This document shows positions 36,985-45,410 of a stretch of 64,000 nucleotides of DNA, in pieces. The DNA lies in NCBI RefSeq assembly GCF_006539565.1, contig NZ_BJNG01000038.1:1-64000 (forward strand). The letters run 5' to 3'. Every line of letters starts with the position of its first letter. Within the stretch, counting starts at the first letter, position 1. Under the pieces are notes generated by a model that was not told the DNA's origin, searched no databases, and saw nothing but the letters and a program-made list of their open reading frames with translations. The DNA comes from Pseudonocardia hydrocarbonoxydans. Its GTDB lineage: Bacteria > Actinomycetota > Actinomycetes > Mycobacteriales > Pseudonocardiaceae. Made by a program: the position numbers and the translations under genes.

Positions 36985-38475
36985 TCATCGCGCGGCGAGA
37001 CGGGAGTGCCGGCGGCCGTACACGGCGTAGACGACCACGCCGAGCACCATCCACACGACGAACCGCAGCCACGTCTCCACCGACAGGTTCAGCATCAGCC
37101 ACAGGCACGCCAGCACGGCGAGGACCGGCACCAGCGGCACCAGCGGGGTCCGGAACGCCCGCGGCAGGTCGGGCCGGGTGCGGCGCAGCACGACGACCCC
37201 GATCGAGACCAGCACGAACGCGAACAGCGTGCCGATGTTGACCATCTGCTCCAGGTCGCCCGCCGGGAAGAAGGTGGCGATCGCCGCGACGACGGCGCCC
37301 ACCAGCAGCGTCGCGCGCGCCGGGGTGCCGCGCTCCCCGGTGCGCGAGAGCGCGCGGGGCAGCAGCCCGTCGCGCGACATCGCGAACAGCACCCGGATCT
37401 GGCCCAGCATCAGCACCATGACGACGGTCGTGAGGCCGGCCAGCGCGCCGACGGCGATGACGGTGGCCGCCCAGTCGACGCCCAGCGAGGCGAAGGCGGT
37501 CGACAGCGTGGCGCCCGTGCCGTCCTCGGCGGTCTGCAGCTCGGTGTAGGGCACCATGCCGGTGAGCACCAGGGAGACGGCGACGTAGAGCACGGTGACG
37601 ATCGCCAGCGAGCCCAGGATCCCGCGGGGCAGGGCCTTCTGGGGGTCTCGCGTCTCCTCCGCGGTGGTGGCGACGACGTCGAAGCCGATGAACGCGAAGA
37701 ACACCAGCGACGCCGCGGCGAGCAGCCCGTAGATGCCGTAGACGCTGCCGGACTCCCCGCCGAACAGCGACAGCAGCGACTGGGTGAGGCCGCTCTCGGC
37801 CTCGCCCCCCGACGCCGCGGGCGGCACGAACGGCGTGTAGTTCGCCGGGTTCACGTACATCAGGCCGACGACGATCACCAGCAGCACGATGGCGACCTTG
37901 ATCGTGGTGAAGACCAGGCTGACGCGGCTGGAGAGCTTGGTGCCCAGCGCCAGCAGCGTCGCGAGGACGACCACGAGCAGCAGCGCGCCCCAGTCCATCG
38001 TCAGCGGGCCCAGCGGGACCGTCGTGGACACCTCGAGGCCGAACTGCGCGAACACCGTGGCCAGGTACTCCGACCAGCCCTTCGACACCACCGCGGAGCC
38101 GACGGCGAACTCCAGCACGAGGTCCCAGCCGATGATCCACGCGACGAACTCGCCGAAGGTGGCGTAGGAGAACGTGTAGGCCGACCCGGCGACCGGGACG
38201 GTGGAGGCGAACTCCGCGTAGCACAGCGCGGCGAGCCCGCAGGCGATCGCCGCGATCACGAACGCCAGCGAGACCGAGGGCCCCGCGACGTCGCCCGCGG
38301 TGCTCGCAGCGAGGGTGAAGATACCGGCCCCGACCACGACGGCGACCCCGAAGACGATCAGGTCCCCGGTGCCCAGGTCCTTGCGGAGCCGGGTGTCCGG
38401 CTCGTCGGTGTCGGCGATGGACTGCTCCACCGACTTGGTGCGGAAGATGCCTGTCTGCCGGTCGCGCACGGCCAT
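36985..38475 (-). CDS. APC-superfamily cationic amino acid permease
   Basis: The 496-residue protein has about 12-13 membrane segments. The N-terminal RLRKDLGTGDLIVFGVAVVV then GAGIFTL is the APC substrate-binding helix 1. Also present are CYAEFASTVPVAGSAYTFSY, the helix 6 region FFAFIGFDVVATTAEETRDP and QKALPRGILGSLAIV. It resembles the CAT/YfnA group that imports basic or neutral amino acids with protons. A GGAGG box lies 10 bases before the ATG at 38475. The downstream ArsR promoter overlaps its end. Confidence 0.91.
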   Translation of the reverse strand: MAVRDRQTGIFRTKSVEQSIADTDEPDTRLRKDLGTGDLIVFGVAVVVGAGIFTLAASTAGDVAGPSVSLAFVIAAIACGLAALCYAEFASTVPVAGSAYTFSYATFGEFVAWIIGWDLVLEFAVGSAVVSKGWSEYLATVFAQFGLEVSTTVPLGPLTMDWGALLLVVVLATLLALGTKLSSRVSLVFTTIKVAIVLLVIVVGLMYVNPANYTPFVPPAASGGEAESGLTQSLLSLFGGESGSVYGIYGLLAAASLVFFAFIGFDVVATTAEETRDPQKALPRGILGSLAIVTVLYVAVSLVLTGMVPYTELQTAEDGTGATLSTAFASLGVDWAATVIAVGALAGLTTVVMVLMLGQIRVLFAMSRDGLLPRALSRTGERGTPARATLLVGAVVAAIATFFPAGDLEQMVNIGTLFAFVLVSIGVVVLRRTRPDLPRAFRTPLVPLVPVLAVLACLWLMLNLSVETWLRFVVWMVLGVVVYAVYGRRHSRLAAR

Positions 38476-38660
38476 GACGGGCGCCTCCTCTCCTCGTGGG
38501 CTGCGGGTGCGGGGTCCGGGCCCCACCGTGTCCGGCCACGACTCCCCCGGTCCACCGTCCGCCCGCGGCGACCCTACCGAGCGCGGGCGGTCCGCGACGG
38601 GTCGGGACCCGGCCCCGAAACGGACGAAAGTGCTGATCAGGGTGGGTGCGGACGAAGCGG

Positions 38661-39866
38661 TCAGAGCCCGTCGCCGGCCAGGAACAGCTGGGTGCCCTCG
38701 GCCCGCGCCGACACGGTGACGTCGGTGTCGGACGCCCCCAGCCACACCGACGCCCCGCGCTTGACGGCCAGCTCGGCGGCCCCGCTCCGGACCGCGGCCG
38801 CCCCGGAGGTGCACAGCAGGATGCGCGGCCCGTCGCCGGGCACGCGGACGTCGTCGGGGCCGCCCTCCCAGCGCCGCAGCAGGAACTCGGTGGCGGGGGT
38901 GTCGTAGCGGCACCACCCGGCGTCGGGCGTGCCGTGGAGCACGGGCGCGGAGGGCGCGGTGAAGTCGAGCACCCGCAGCAGCTCCGGCACGTCGACGTGC
39001 TTGGGGGTGAGCCCGCCGCGCAGCACGTTGTCGGAGTTGGCCATCAGCTCGACGGCGGCCCCGGACAGGTAGGCGTGCAGGTTGCCGGCCGGCAGGTACA
39101 GCGCCTCGCCGGGGGCGAGGGTGACGCGGCGCAGCAGCAGCGCGGCCAGCACGCCGGCGTCACCGGGGTAGCGCTCGGACAGCTCCAGGACGGTGCGGGC
39201 CTCCGCGCTGAACCGCTCGGACCCCCCGGCGAGCCGCACGCACCCCTCCTGCAGGGCCGGGACGAGGGTGTCGAGCGAGGACTGCGGCAGGGTGATCCAG
39301 GTGGTGAACAGCGCGCGCAGGCCGTGGTGGTCGGGCTGGGCGGCGAGCAGCTCGGCGTGCCCGGCGAGCGCGGGGACGTCGAGGTCGCGCAGCAGCTCGA
39401 CGGTGGCCGTCGGCTCCCGGAACCCGATCAGCGCGTGGAACTCGGTGAGCGCGCAGACCAGCTCGGGCTTGTGCTGGGCGTCGCGGTAGTTGCGGTCGGG
39501 GGCGTCGCGGTCGAGCCCGGCGGCCTCCTCGCGGGCGAACCCCTCGGCCGCCTGCGCCGCGCTCGGGTGCGCCTGCAGCGACAGCGGCTCGTCGGCGGCG
39601 AGGACCTTGAACAGGAAGGGCAGCCGCCCGTCCCACCGGTCCGCGCGGTCGGGGCCGAGCCGCCCGCGGGGATCGGCGGTGATCGCGTCGAGCAGGGAGG
39701 TGCGGCTGCCGTGCCCGTCGACCAGGTGCGACGGCGCGCCCGGGTGCGCGCCCAGCCACAGCTCGGCCTGCGGGTGCGGCGAGGGCACCTCCTCGCCGAG
39801 GAGGTCGGCGATGACGGTGCGCGATCCCCACGAGTAGGGCCGGACCGGGTTCTCCAGCAGCTCCAC
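38661..39866 (-). CDS. manA: mannose-6-phosphate isomerase, class I
   Basis: This 401-residue zinc enzyme interconverts fructose-6-P and mannose-6-P, feeding GDP-mannose. Motifs are NPVRPYSWGS, AELWLGAHPGAPS, LSLQAHPSAAQAAEGFA with the first zinc ligands (Gln/His), YRDAQHKPELVCALTEF with Glu/His ligands, YLPAGNLHAYLSG and ELMANSDNVLRGGLTPKHVD with the last His/Arg. It is the last gene of the cluster manB - Trm112-like - tobH - manA, as in Rv3255c-Rv3257c. Confidence 0.95.
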   Translation of the reverse strand: MELLENPVRPYSWGSRTVIADLLGEEVPSPHPQAELWLGAHPGAPSHLVDGHGSRTSLLDAITADPRGRLGPDRADRWDGRLPFLFKVLAADEPLSLQAHPSAAQAAEGFAREEAAGLDRDAPDRNYRDAQHKPELVCALTEFHALIGFREPTATVELLRDLDVPALAGHAELLAAQPDHHGLRALFTTWITLPQSSLDTLVPALQEGCVRLAGGSERFSAEARTVLELSERYPGDAGVLAALLLRRVTLAPGEALYLPAGNLHAYLSGAAVELMANSDNVLRGGLTPKHVDVPELLRVLDFTAPSAPVLHGTPDAGWCRYDTPATEFLLRRWEGGPDDVRVPGDGPRILLCTSGAAAVRSGAAELAVKRGASVWLGASDTDVTVSARAEGTQLFLAGDGL

Positions 39867-39893
39867 GGCGGTCGGGTACTCCCTGTCGGTCGG

Positions 39894-40988
39894 TCAGGCG
39901 GGCTCGATGGTGCGGGTGGCCAGCCCGAGGTACACCGCGGCGATGTCGACGCGGGACGCCAGCAGCGCGGCCCGCAGCAGCGCGGAGTGCGGAACCCCCC
40001 GGGCGACCTCGTCGACGGGGTGCAGGAGGTCGCCGTCGGGCAGCGTCCGTCCGGTGCGGCGCAGCACCGCCTGGCCCGGATCATCCTCCCCCGTCGCCAC
40101 GAGCACCAGCCTCGGCGGCGGGGCCTCGCCGCCGGGCGCGGGATCGTCGAACGGGTCGTGGAAGACGTCGCGTGCCCCGGCCGCACGGTCGAGCGCGGCG
40201 AGCAGCGCCGACGCCGCGACGCCCTCGGCGACGTCGCCGCCGTGCGCGACGACCCCGGCGTGGGTGGCCAGCGACGACGCCGCGTGCCGGGCGACCGCGA
40301 CCGCCAGCGGGTCGGTGCCCCAGACCAGCGGGGTGTGCTCGGCCAGGCGCAGCGCGAGCGCCTTCGCCGGGTTCATGAACGGCTCGTGGCCGGGCTGGTC
40401 GCGCTCGGCCTCGGCGTCCAGGACGTCGGCGAGCACGTCCATCGCGGGGTCCAGCGGCGCGGTGAGCAACCCGAGCGCGCGCAGCACGGCGAGCCCGACG
40501 GCGAGCGCGCGCGGCAGGTCCAGACCCGGCGGCACCGGGATCCGCGGCTCCACCAGCCGCATCCGGCCCGCCCCGGCGGAGCCGACCGGCCCGTCGGCGG
40601 GCGCGGACAGCACGACCTCGGCGCCGCGGCGGACCGAGCGCGCCACCGAGTCGGCGAGGTCGGCGTCGGTGGGGTCGTCGGTGTGGGCGAACACGACGTC
40701 GAGCGGGCCGATCCAGCTCGGCACCGACTCCGCCACCACCACCGGCACCGGGCACGCCGGGCCGAGCAGGGCCGTCAGCAGCGCCGTCGCCGAGGTGGAC
40801 GCCCCCGGCCGGCGCACCAGCACCAGTGCCCGGGGGCGCGAGCCGCCCAGCTCGGCGATCCCGGCCTCCTGGACGCCGTGCGCGGCCGAGCGGACCTGCG
40901 CGCCCGCCGTCGCCGCGGAGCGCAGGACGCCGCGGGTGTCGAGCGCGGCCAGCGCGCGGGGGTCGGCCAGGAGCGTGTCGTCGAGCAC
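39894..40988 (-). CDS. TobH-type SIS-domain protein (phosphosugar isomerase-like)
   Basis: The 364-residue product resembles Rv3256c, annotated as TobH or phosphomannose isomerase-like. It has a first SIS-like half (STSATALLTALLGPACPVPV, PLDVVFAHTDDPTDADLADS) and a second with HEPFMNPAKALALRLAEHTP, LVWGTDPLAVAVARHAASSL and ARDVFHDPFDDP. It may be an isomerase accessory to mannose metabolism; activity is unproven. The start GTG at 40988 shares one base with the upstream stop (TAGTG), and manA follows after 27 bases. Confidence 0.85.
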   Translation of the reverse strand: MLDDTLLADPRALAALDTRGVLRSAATAGAQVRSAAHGVQEAGIAELGGSRPRALVLVRRPGASTSATALLTALLGPACPVPVVVAESVPSWIGPLDVVFAHTDDPTDADLADSVARSVRRGAEVVLSAPADGPVGSAGAGRMRLVEPRIPVPPGLDLPRALAVGLAVLRALGLLTAPLDPAMDVLADVLDAEAERDQPGHEPFMNPAKALALRLAEHTPLVWGTDPLAVAVARHAASSLATHAGVVAHGGDVAEGVAASALLAALDRAAGARDVFHDPFDDPAPGGEAPPPRLVLVATGEDDPGQAVLRRTGRTLPDGDLLHPVDEVARGVPHSALLRAALLASRVDIAAVYLGLATRTIEPA

Positions 40989-41197
40989 TACGGCCGTTCC
41001 CCGGCCGGGAGCGGCGGGGACGCCTCCTCCAGCAACAGGACCGGGATGCCGTCGACGACCGGGAAGCCGCGGCCGCACGCCGTGCACGTCAGCACGTCGG
41101 CCTGCGGGTCGGCCGGCGTGCCCGCGCGCAGCGGCGCGTGGTCGTCGGACGGGCAGGCCAGGATGTCGAGCAGCTGGGGGTCGAGCCGGACGGTCAC
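40988..41197 (-). CDS. Trm112-family/UPF0434 protein
   Basis: A 69-residue zinc-ribbon-like protein with LDPQLLDILACPSDDHAPL, a later CTACGRGFPVVDGIPVLL and an acidic end. The first half keeps one Cys and the second CxxC. Trm112-like proteins stabilise methyltransferases; in actinobacteria this gene always seems to sit between manB and the TobH gene. The GTG at 41197 has AGGAGG 5 bases upstream. It is probably in one operon with manB, though 93 bases separate them. Confidence 0.88.
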   Translation of the reverse strand: MTVRLDPQLLDILACPSDDHAPLRAGTPADPQADVLTCTACGRGFPVVDGIPVLLLEEASPPLPAGERP

Positions 41198-41290
41198 GGT
41201 TCCTCCTGGGGTGGTGCTGTGGTCGACTCTGCCAGTGCGGCGGGGCCGGCGCCGGATCCGTCCGGGTGCCGGCGTCCTCACCGCGGGTGG

Positions 41291-42649
41291 CTACGCCCGC
41301 ACGATCGCCAGCACCTCGTCGCGCAACCGGGCGACGGCCGCGTCGTCGGCCGCCTCGACGTTGAGGCGCAGCAGCGGCTCGGTGTTGGACGACCGCAGGT
41401 TGAACCAGGACCGGTCGTCGAGACGGACGGTGAGCCCGTCGAGCTCGTCGAACTCGGCCCCGGCGTAGGCCGCGCGCACGGCCGCGATCCGCCCGGGCGC
41501 GTCGGCGACGGTGGAGTTGACCTCGCCCGACGCCGCGTACCGCTCGAAGTCGCGCATCAGCTCCGACGCGGTGCCGCCGGACGCCCCGAGCTCGGCCAGC
41601 ACGTGCAGCGCGGCGAGCATCCCGGAGTCGGCCTTCCAGAAGTCCCGGAAGTAGTAGTGCGCGGAGTGCTCGCCGCCGAACACCGCCCCGGTCTGCGCCA
41701 TCGTCTGCTTGATGAACGAGTGCCCGACGCGGGTGCGCACCGGCGTGCCGCCGTGCTCGGCGACGATCTCCGGGACCGCCTGCGACGTGATGCAGTTGTG
41801 GATCACGGTGCCGCCCGGCGCGCCGGCCAGCGCCCGCACCGCCACCAGCGCGGTGATCGCGCTGGGGCTCACCGGCTCGCCCCGCTCGTCGACGACGAAG
41901 CAGCGGTCGGCGTCGCCGTCGAAGGCCAGGCCCAGGTCGGCCCCCTCGGCGACGACGGCCTTGCGCAGGTCGACCAGGTTGGCCGGCTCCAGCGGGTTGG
42001 CCTCGTGGTTCGGGAAGGAGCCGTCGAGCTCGAAGTAGAGCGGCACGACGTCGATCGGCGCGCCCAGCACCGCGGGGACGGTGTGCCCGCCCATCCCGTT
42101 GCCGGCGTCGACGACGACCCGCAGCGGACGGCACCCGGACAGGTCGACGAGCTCCCGCAGGTACGCCGCGTAGTCCGCCAGCACGTCGCGGTGGCTCTCG
42201 GTGCCGCCGCCCGGCCCGTCCGGCACGCCCTGCTCGACGGCCGCGCGGATCGTCGACAGGCCGGTGTCCTGGCCGATCGGGGTGGCGCCCGCGCGGCAGA
42301 GCTTGATGCCGTTGTAGCGCGCCGGGTTGTGGCTGGCGGTGAACATCGCGCCGGGCAGGCCGAGCCGGCCGGAGGCGAAGTAGAGCTGGTCGGTGCTGGC
42401 CAGGCCGATGTGCACGACGTCGAGCCCCTGGCCGGTGACGCCGGCCGCGAACGCCGCGACCAGCCCGGGCGAGGAGTCGCGCATGTCGTGGCCCACCACG
42501 ACGGCGGTGGGCGCGTCGGCCGCGGCGCCCTCCGAGCGCAGCAGGCGGGCCAGCGCGGCACCGATGGAGCGGACCGTCGGCTCGTCGATCCCGTCGCCGA
42601 CGACGCCGCGGATGTCGTAGGCCTTGATGACGGCGGAGAGGTCCCTCAT
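41291..42649 (-). CDS. manB: phosphomannomutase/phosphoglucomutase
   Basis: This 452-residue alpha-D-phosphohexomutase converts mannose-6-P to mannose-1-P. The active-site serine loop is MFTASHNPARYNGIK, the Mg loop is AFDGDADRCFVVDE, the sugar-binding loop GGEHSAHYYFRDFW and the phosphate-binding loop RSSNTEPLLRLNVE. The N-terminal VIKAYDIRGVVGDGID is typical. It lies between DUF3499 and the Trm112-like gene. Together with manA and the nucleotidyltransferase at 48654 it forms the GDP-mannose (or related) supply line. Confidence 0.95.
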   Translation of the reverse strand: MRDLSAVIKAYDIRGVVGDGIDEPTVRSIGAALARLLRSEGAAADAPTAVVVGHDMRDSSPGLVAAFAAGVTGQGLDVVHIGLASTDQLYFASGRLGLPGAMFTASHNPARYNGIKLCRAGATPIGQDTGLSTIRAAVEQGVPDGPGGGTESHRDVLADYAAYLRELVDLSGCRPLRVVVDAGNGMGGHTVPAVLGAPIDVVPLYFELDGSFPNHEANPLEPANLVDLRKAVVAEGADLGLAFDGDADRCFVVDERGEPVSPSAITALVAVRALAGAPGGTVIHNCITSQAVPEIVAEHGGTPVRTRVGHSFIKQTMAQTGAVFGGEHSAHYYFRDFWKADSGMLAALHVLAELGASGGTASELMRDFERYAASGEVNSTVADAPGRIAAVRAAYAGAEFDELDGLTVRLDDRSWFNLRSSNTEPLLRLNVEAADDAAVARLRDEVLAIVRA

Positions 42650-42673
42650 GGAGGGAACCCTATCGACGGGTGC

Positions 42674-43030
42674 TCAGGACTCCGATGGGCCGGGCAGCAC
42701 CCGCAGGTGCCCGCGGCGGCCGGTGCCCGTGGCCGGGGCGGCCTCGACGTGCCGGTCCGCGCGGCCCGCCTCGCGCACGGCCTCGGCGAGCGCCGTCAGG
42801 TCGTCGCTGGTGTGCTGCGGCGGCGCGAACTCGCCCTCGAACCGCACGACCTCCCAGCCCCGGGGGGCGGTGAGGCGGTGGGCGTGCCGGTTGCACAGGT
42901 CGTAGGAGTGCGGCTCGGCCTGCGTGGCCAGCGGGCCCACGACGGCCGTGGAATCGGCATAGACGTAGGTGAGAGTGGCCACCGCGAGCTCGGTGCACCC
43001 GGTCCGCGAACACCGCCGCACACTCAGCAC
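42674..43030 (-). CDS. DUF3499-family protein
   Basis: The 118-residue protein has the family core RRCSRTGCTELAVATLTYVY, ADSTAVVGPLATQAEPHSYD then LCNRHAHRLTAPRGWEVVR. The CxxxxC and CxxH residues could bind a metal. Function is unknown. The homologue Rv3258c lies at the same place between manB and the metallopeptidase-like gene. Start chosen at GTG 43030; the GTG at 43021 is also possible. No clear ribosome binding site precedes either, so a leaderless transcript is likely. Confidence 0.86.
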   Translation of the reverse strand: MLSVRRCSRTGCTELAVATLTYVYADSTAVVGPLATQAEPHSYDLCNRHAHRLTAPRGWEVVRFEGEFAPPQHTSDDLTALAEAVREAGRADRHVEAAPATGTGRRGHLRVLPGPSES

Positions 43031-43107
43031 GCCGACGACAGTAGCGCGTGGCCGACGCCGATCCCCGTTCCGACGCGCGGGGCCGCGGCGCGCTCTAGGA
43101 TTCACCG

Positions 43108-43602
43108 ATGACCACCGCGCGACGCACGCTGCGCCAGTCCCCGGCGCGCCGTTCCCCGCGGCGTCGCGACCGCAGGGGGCGGGGCCTGCGGGGACTGCTC
43201 TACCCCACCACCACCCCGGTCGCCCGCACCCGAGCGGAGAAGTTCGACGCGCTGGTGCTCGAGGCGCTGGAGCCGATCGAGCTGCGCTGGGGCTCGGAGC
43301 TGGCCGACCTCGACCTCGCCGTCGACGAGGTGCCGGAGGTCGAGCGCACCGCGCCCGACGAGGTGAGCTGGGCCGCCGGCACCCTCGCCGACGCGGGCGT
43401 GCCGCTCGCGCAGCTGGTGCCCGCGGGCGTCGACCCCGACGGCATCCCGTCCCGGGCCCGGATCGTGGTCTACCGCAGGCCGCTGGAGGCCCGCGCCAAG
43501 GGCGGGGCCGAGCTCGCCGACCTGCTGCACGAGGTCCTCGTGGAGCAGGTGGCGGAGTACCTCAACATCGAGCCCGACGCCGTCGACGGCGGGGCTCCCT
43601 GA
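43108..43602 (+). CDS. metallopeptidase-family (zincin-like, DUF3424-type) protein
   Basis: The 164-residue product has a basic N-terminal 45 residues, then TRAEKFDALVLEALEPIELR, LDLAVDEVPEVE, SRARIVVYRRPLEARAKGGA and LADLLHEVLVEQVAEYLNIE. Relatives with active sites have HExxHxxG at this place; here it reads HEVLVEQ, so the second His is missing and catalysis is doubtful. It matches Rv3259 in position and ending. Start ATG 43108, divergent from DUF3499 across a 77-base gap. Confidence 0.83.
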   Translation: MTTARRTLRQSPARRSPRRRDRRGRGLRGLLYPTTTPVARTRAEKFDALVLEALEPIELRWGSELADLDLAVDEVPEVERTAPDEVSWAAGTLADAGVPLAQLVPAGVDPDGIPSRARIVVYRRPLEARAKGGAELADLLHEVLVEQVAEYLNIEPDAVDGGAP

Positions 43603-43611
43603 CCCGGGAGG

Positions 43612-43962
43612 TCAGATGACGGCGCCGAGCTCACCGCGGCGCAGCCGGCGGCGTTCCCGCTCCGAGAGCCCGCCCCAGATGCCGAAGCGCTCGTCGTGGG
43701 CCAGCGCGTAGTCCAGGCACTCGGCGCGCACGTCGCAACCCCCGCAGATGCGCTTGGCCTCGCGGGTGGAGCCGCCCTTCTCCGGGAAGAACGCCTCGGG
43801 GTCGGTCTGGGCGCACAGCGCGCGCTCCTGCCACTCCGGGTCCTCCTCACCCCCGCCGTCGATGACGGTGAAGGGGCCGGAGAGGCGGTCGGGCAGCAGG
43901 CCCACGATCCCGGATCCGGACTCGAAGGGTCCCTCGTCCAGGACTCCTGCAACGACGTTCAC
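43612..43962 (-). CDS. whiB2: WhiB2/WhmD-family iron-sulfur regulator
   Basis: This 116-residue WhiB-like protein carries cluster ligands in ALCAQTDPEAFFPEKGG and RICGGCDVRAECLDYALAHD, the turn GIWGGLSE and a basic tail. WhiB2/WhmD, like Streptomyces WhiB, works with WhiA in septation and sporulation. The GTG at 43962 is preceded by GGGAGG; the longer open frame upstream has no such signal. The N-terminal acidic/Gly extension fits WhiB2 proteins. Rv3260c is at the same place between Rv3259 and fbiA. Confidence 0.94.
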   Translation of the reverse strand: MNVVAGVLDEGPFESGSGIVGLLPDRLSGPFTVIDGGGEEDPEWQERALCAQTDPEAFFPEKGGSTREAKRICGGCDVRAECLDYALAHDERFGIWGGLSERERRRLRRGELGAVI

Positions 43963-44118
43963 TCGCCCACCTCCCCGCAAACCACTCACGCGATCCACGT
44001 GCCCCCGCGAATCACAGCCCTGTAAGTACAGCCCTGTCGGTTGGTAGTTGGCAAGCCGAAGCTGCCATCCGGGTGACGTTGTCCACCCCATCGGTCCCCC
44101 GTTCAGCACAATGAGCGG

Positions 44119-44868
44119 ATGCGTGGTGTGGCGAATCGAGTCAGTCCGTGGTTCCTGGTGTTACTCGTGGTCACTGTGGGTGGTGCTGTACTCACTACTT
44201 CGGGTACACCCGCCCTACTGACGGCCGGGATCGTGCTCCTCGTGCTAGGCGGCTGGGCGGTGTCGCTGTGCCTGCACGAGTTCGGGCACGCCTGGGTCGC
44301 CCTGCGCGGCGGCGACCGGTCGGTGCGCGACAAGGGCTACCTCACCCTCGACATCCGCCGGTACACCGACCCGGTGCTCTCCTTCGGCCTGCCGGTGGTG
44401 TTCCTGCTGCTCGGCGGCATCCCGCTGCCCGGCGGGGCGGTGTGGATCGAGCACGGGGCGATCCGCTCCCGGGCCGCGCGCAGCCTCGTCTCGCTCGCCG
44501 GGCCGGCGGTGAACCTGGTGCTCGGCGCCGCACTGACCATCGCCGTGGCCACCGTGTCGATGCCCGTCGGGCTCGCGGTCGGGCTGTCCTGCCTGGCCCT
44601 GATCCAGGTGCTCGCGTTCGTCCTGAACATCCTGCCCGTCCCCGGTCTCGACGGGTTCGGCGTGCTGGAGCCCTACCTGTCCGCCCCGGCCCGCCGACTG
44701 GCCTCGCGGGTGCGCCCGTGGGCCCCGCTGGCGCTGTTCGTCCTGCTCATCGGGGTGCCCGGGGTGGCCGCGGTGTTCTTCGACCTCGCCTACGCCGTCT
44801 TCGACGCCGTCGGGGGCGACGGCCGCTACGCCGCGGCGGGCTACGGGGAGCTGCTGTTCTGGCGCTGA
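44119..44868 (+). CDS. site-2 protease-like M50 membrane metallopeptidase
   Basis: The 249-residue protein has about six hydrophobic segments. The zinc motif HEFGH occupies residues 53-57 within the second one, and the third ligand Asp is in NILPVPGLDGFGVLEP. AGPAVNLVLG fits the LxGP signature. Such enzymes cut transmembrane substrates inside the bilayer; the substrate is unknown. The start ATG 44119 lies 156 bases from the divergent whiB2 start. Its end overlaps the convergent NUDIX gene by 28 bases. Confidence 0.9.
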   Translation: MRGVANRVSPWFLVLLVVTVGGAVLTTSGTPALLTAGIVLLVLGGWAVSLCLHEFGHAWVALRGGDRSVRDKGYLTLDIRRYTDPVLSFGLPVVFLLLGGIPLPGGAVWIEHGAIRSRAARSLVSLAGPAVNLVLGAALTIAVATVSMPVGLAVGLSCLALIQVLAFVLNILPVPGLDGFGVLEPYLSAPARRLASRVRPWAPLALFVLLIGVPGVAAVFFDLAYAVFDAVGGDGRYAAAGYGELLFWR

Positions 44869-45410
44869 CCCCCGGCCAGGCGGCGGCGGGCCGCCGCCAC
44901 CATCTCCCGCACGGTCGGGCTGTCGTCGGGCAGCGCGTCGACCGGCCACCAGCGCAGGTCGTCGGACTCGTCGCTGATCCGCTCGACCGCACCGGCCGGG
45001 GCCCGCACCAGGAAGCGGACGTCGAGGTGGTGGGTGGGCACGCCCAGCGAGCAGGTGATCGGGTGCACGTCGACGTGCAGCGGGACCGGGTCGATCTCCA
45101 GCCCGCCGATCCCGGACTCCTCGGTGGCCTCGCGCAGGGCGGCGGCGACCAGCGAGCCGTCACCGGGCTCGCAGTGCCCGCCGAGCTGGATCCACTTGCC
45201 CACGCGCGGGTGCAGCGTCAGCAGGGTGTGCGTGCCTGCAGCGTCGAGGAGCAGCGCCGACGCCGTCAGGTGTCCGGGCTCGCACGAGCGCTCGCAGGCG
45301 TCGGGCCGGGCGGCGAGGAAGGCGAGCACCGCGTGCTTGAGGCCGCGCTGGTCGGACCCGTCGGGCTCCCAGGCCCCCAGCTCGCCCGCGGCGGTGGCGG
45401 CGGCTACCAC
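44841..45410 (-). CDS. NUDIX hydrolase downstream of fbiB
   Basis: The 189-residue product has an N-terminal helical part ([20 protein letters not shown]) and a Nudix domain: [40 protein letters not shown] and [18 protein letters not shown] as the complete box. The HxRLGxWxQxGGH pattern matches a NUDIX family commonly found next to F420 genes. The GTG at 45410 overlaps the fbiB stop by 7 bases, so it belongs to the fbiAB operon. The substrate is unknown. Confidence 0.88.
   Translation of the reverse strand: MVAAATAAGELGAWEPDGSDQRGLKHAVLAFLAARPDACERSCEPGHLTASALLLDAAGTHTLLTLHPRVGKWIQLGGHCEPGDGSLVAAALREATEESGIGGLEIDPVPLHVDVHPITCSLGVPTHHLDVRFLVRAPAGAVERISDESDDLRWWPVDALPDDSPTVREMVAAARRRLAGGQRQNSSSP

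Noticed and set aside
36985..38916. Extended permease starting far upstream of 38475
   Set aside because: The extra N-terminus is antisense to manA; a GGAGG box supports the start at 38475.
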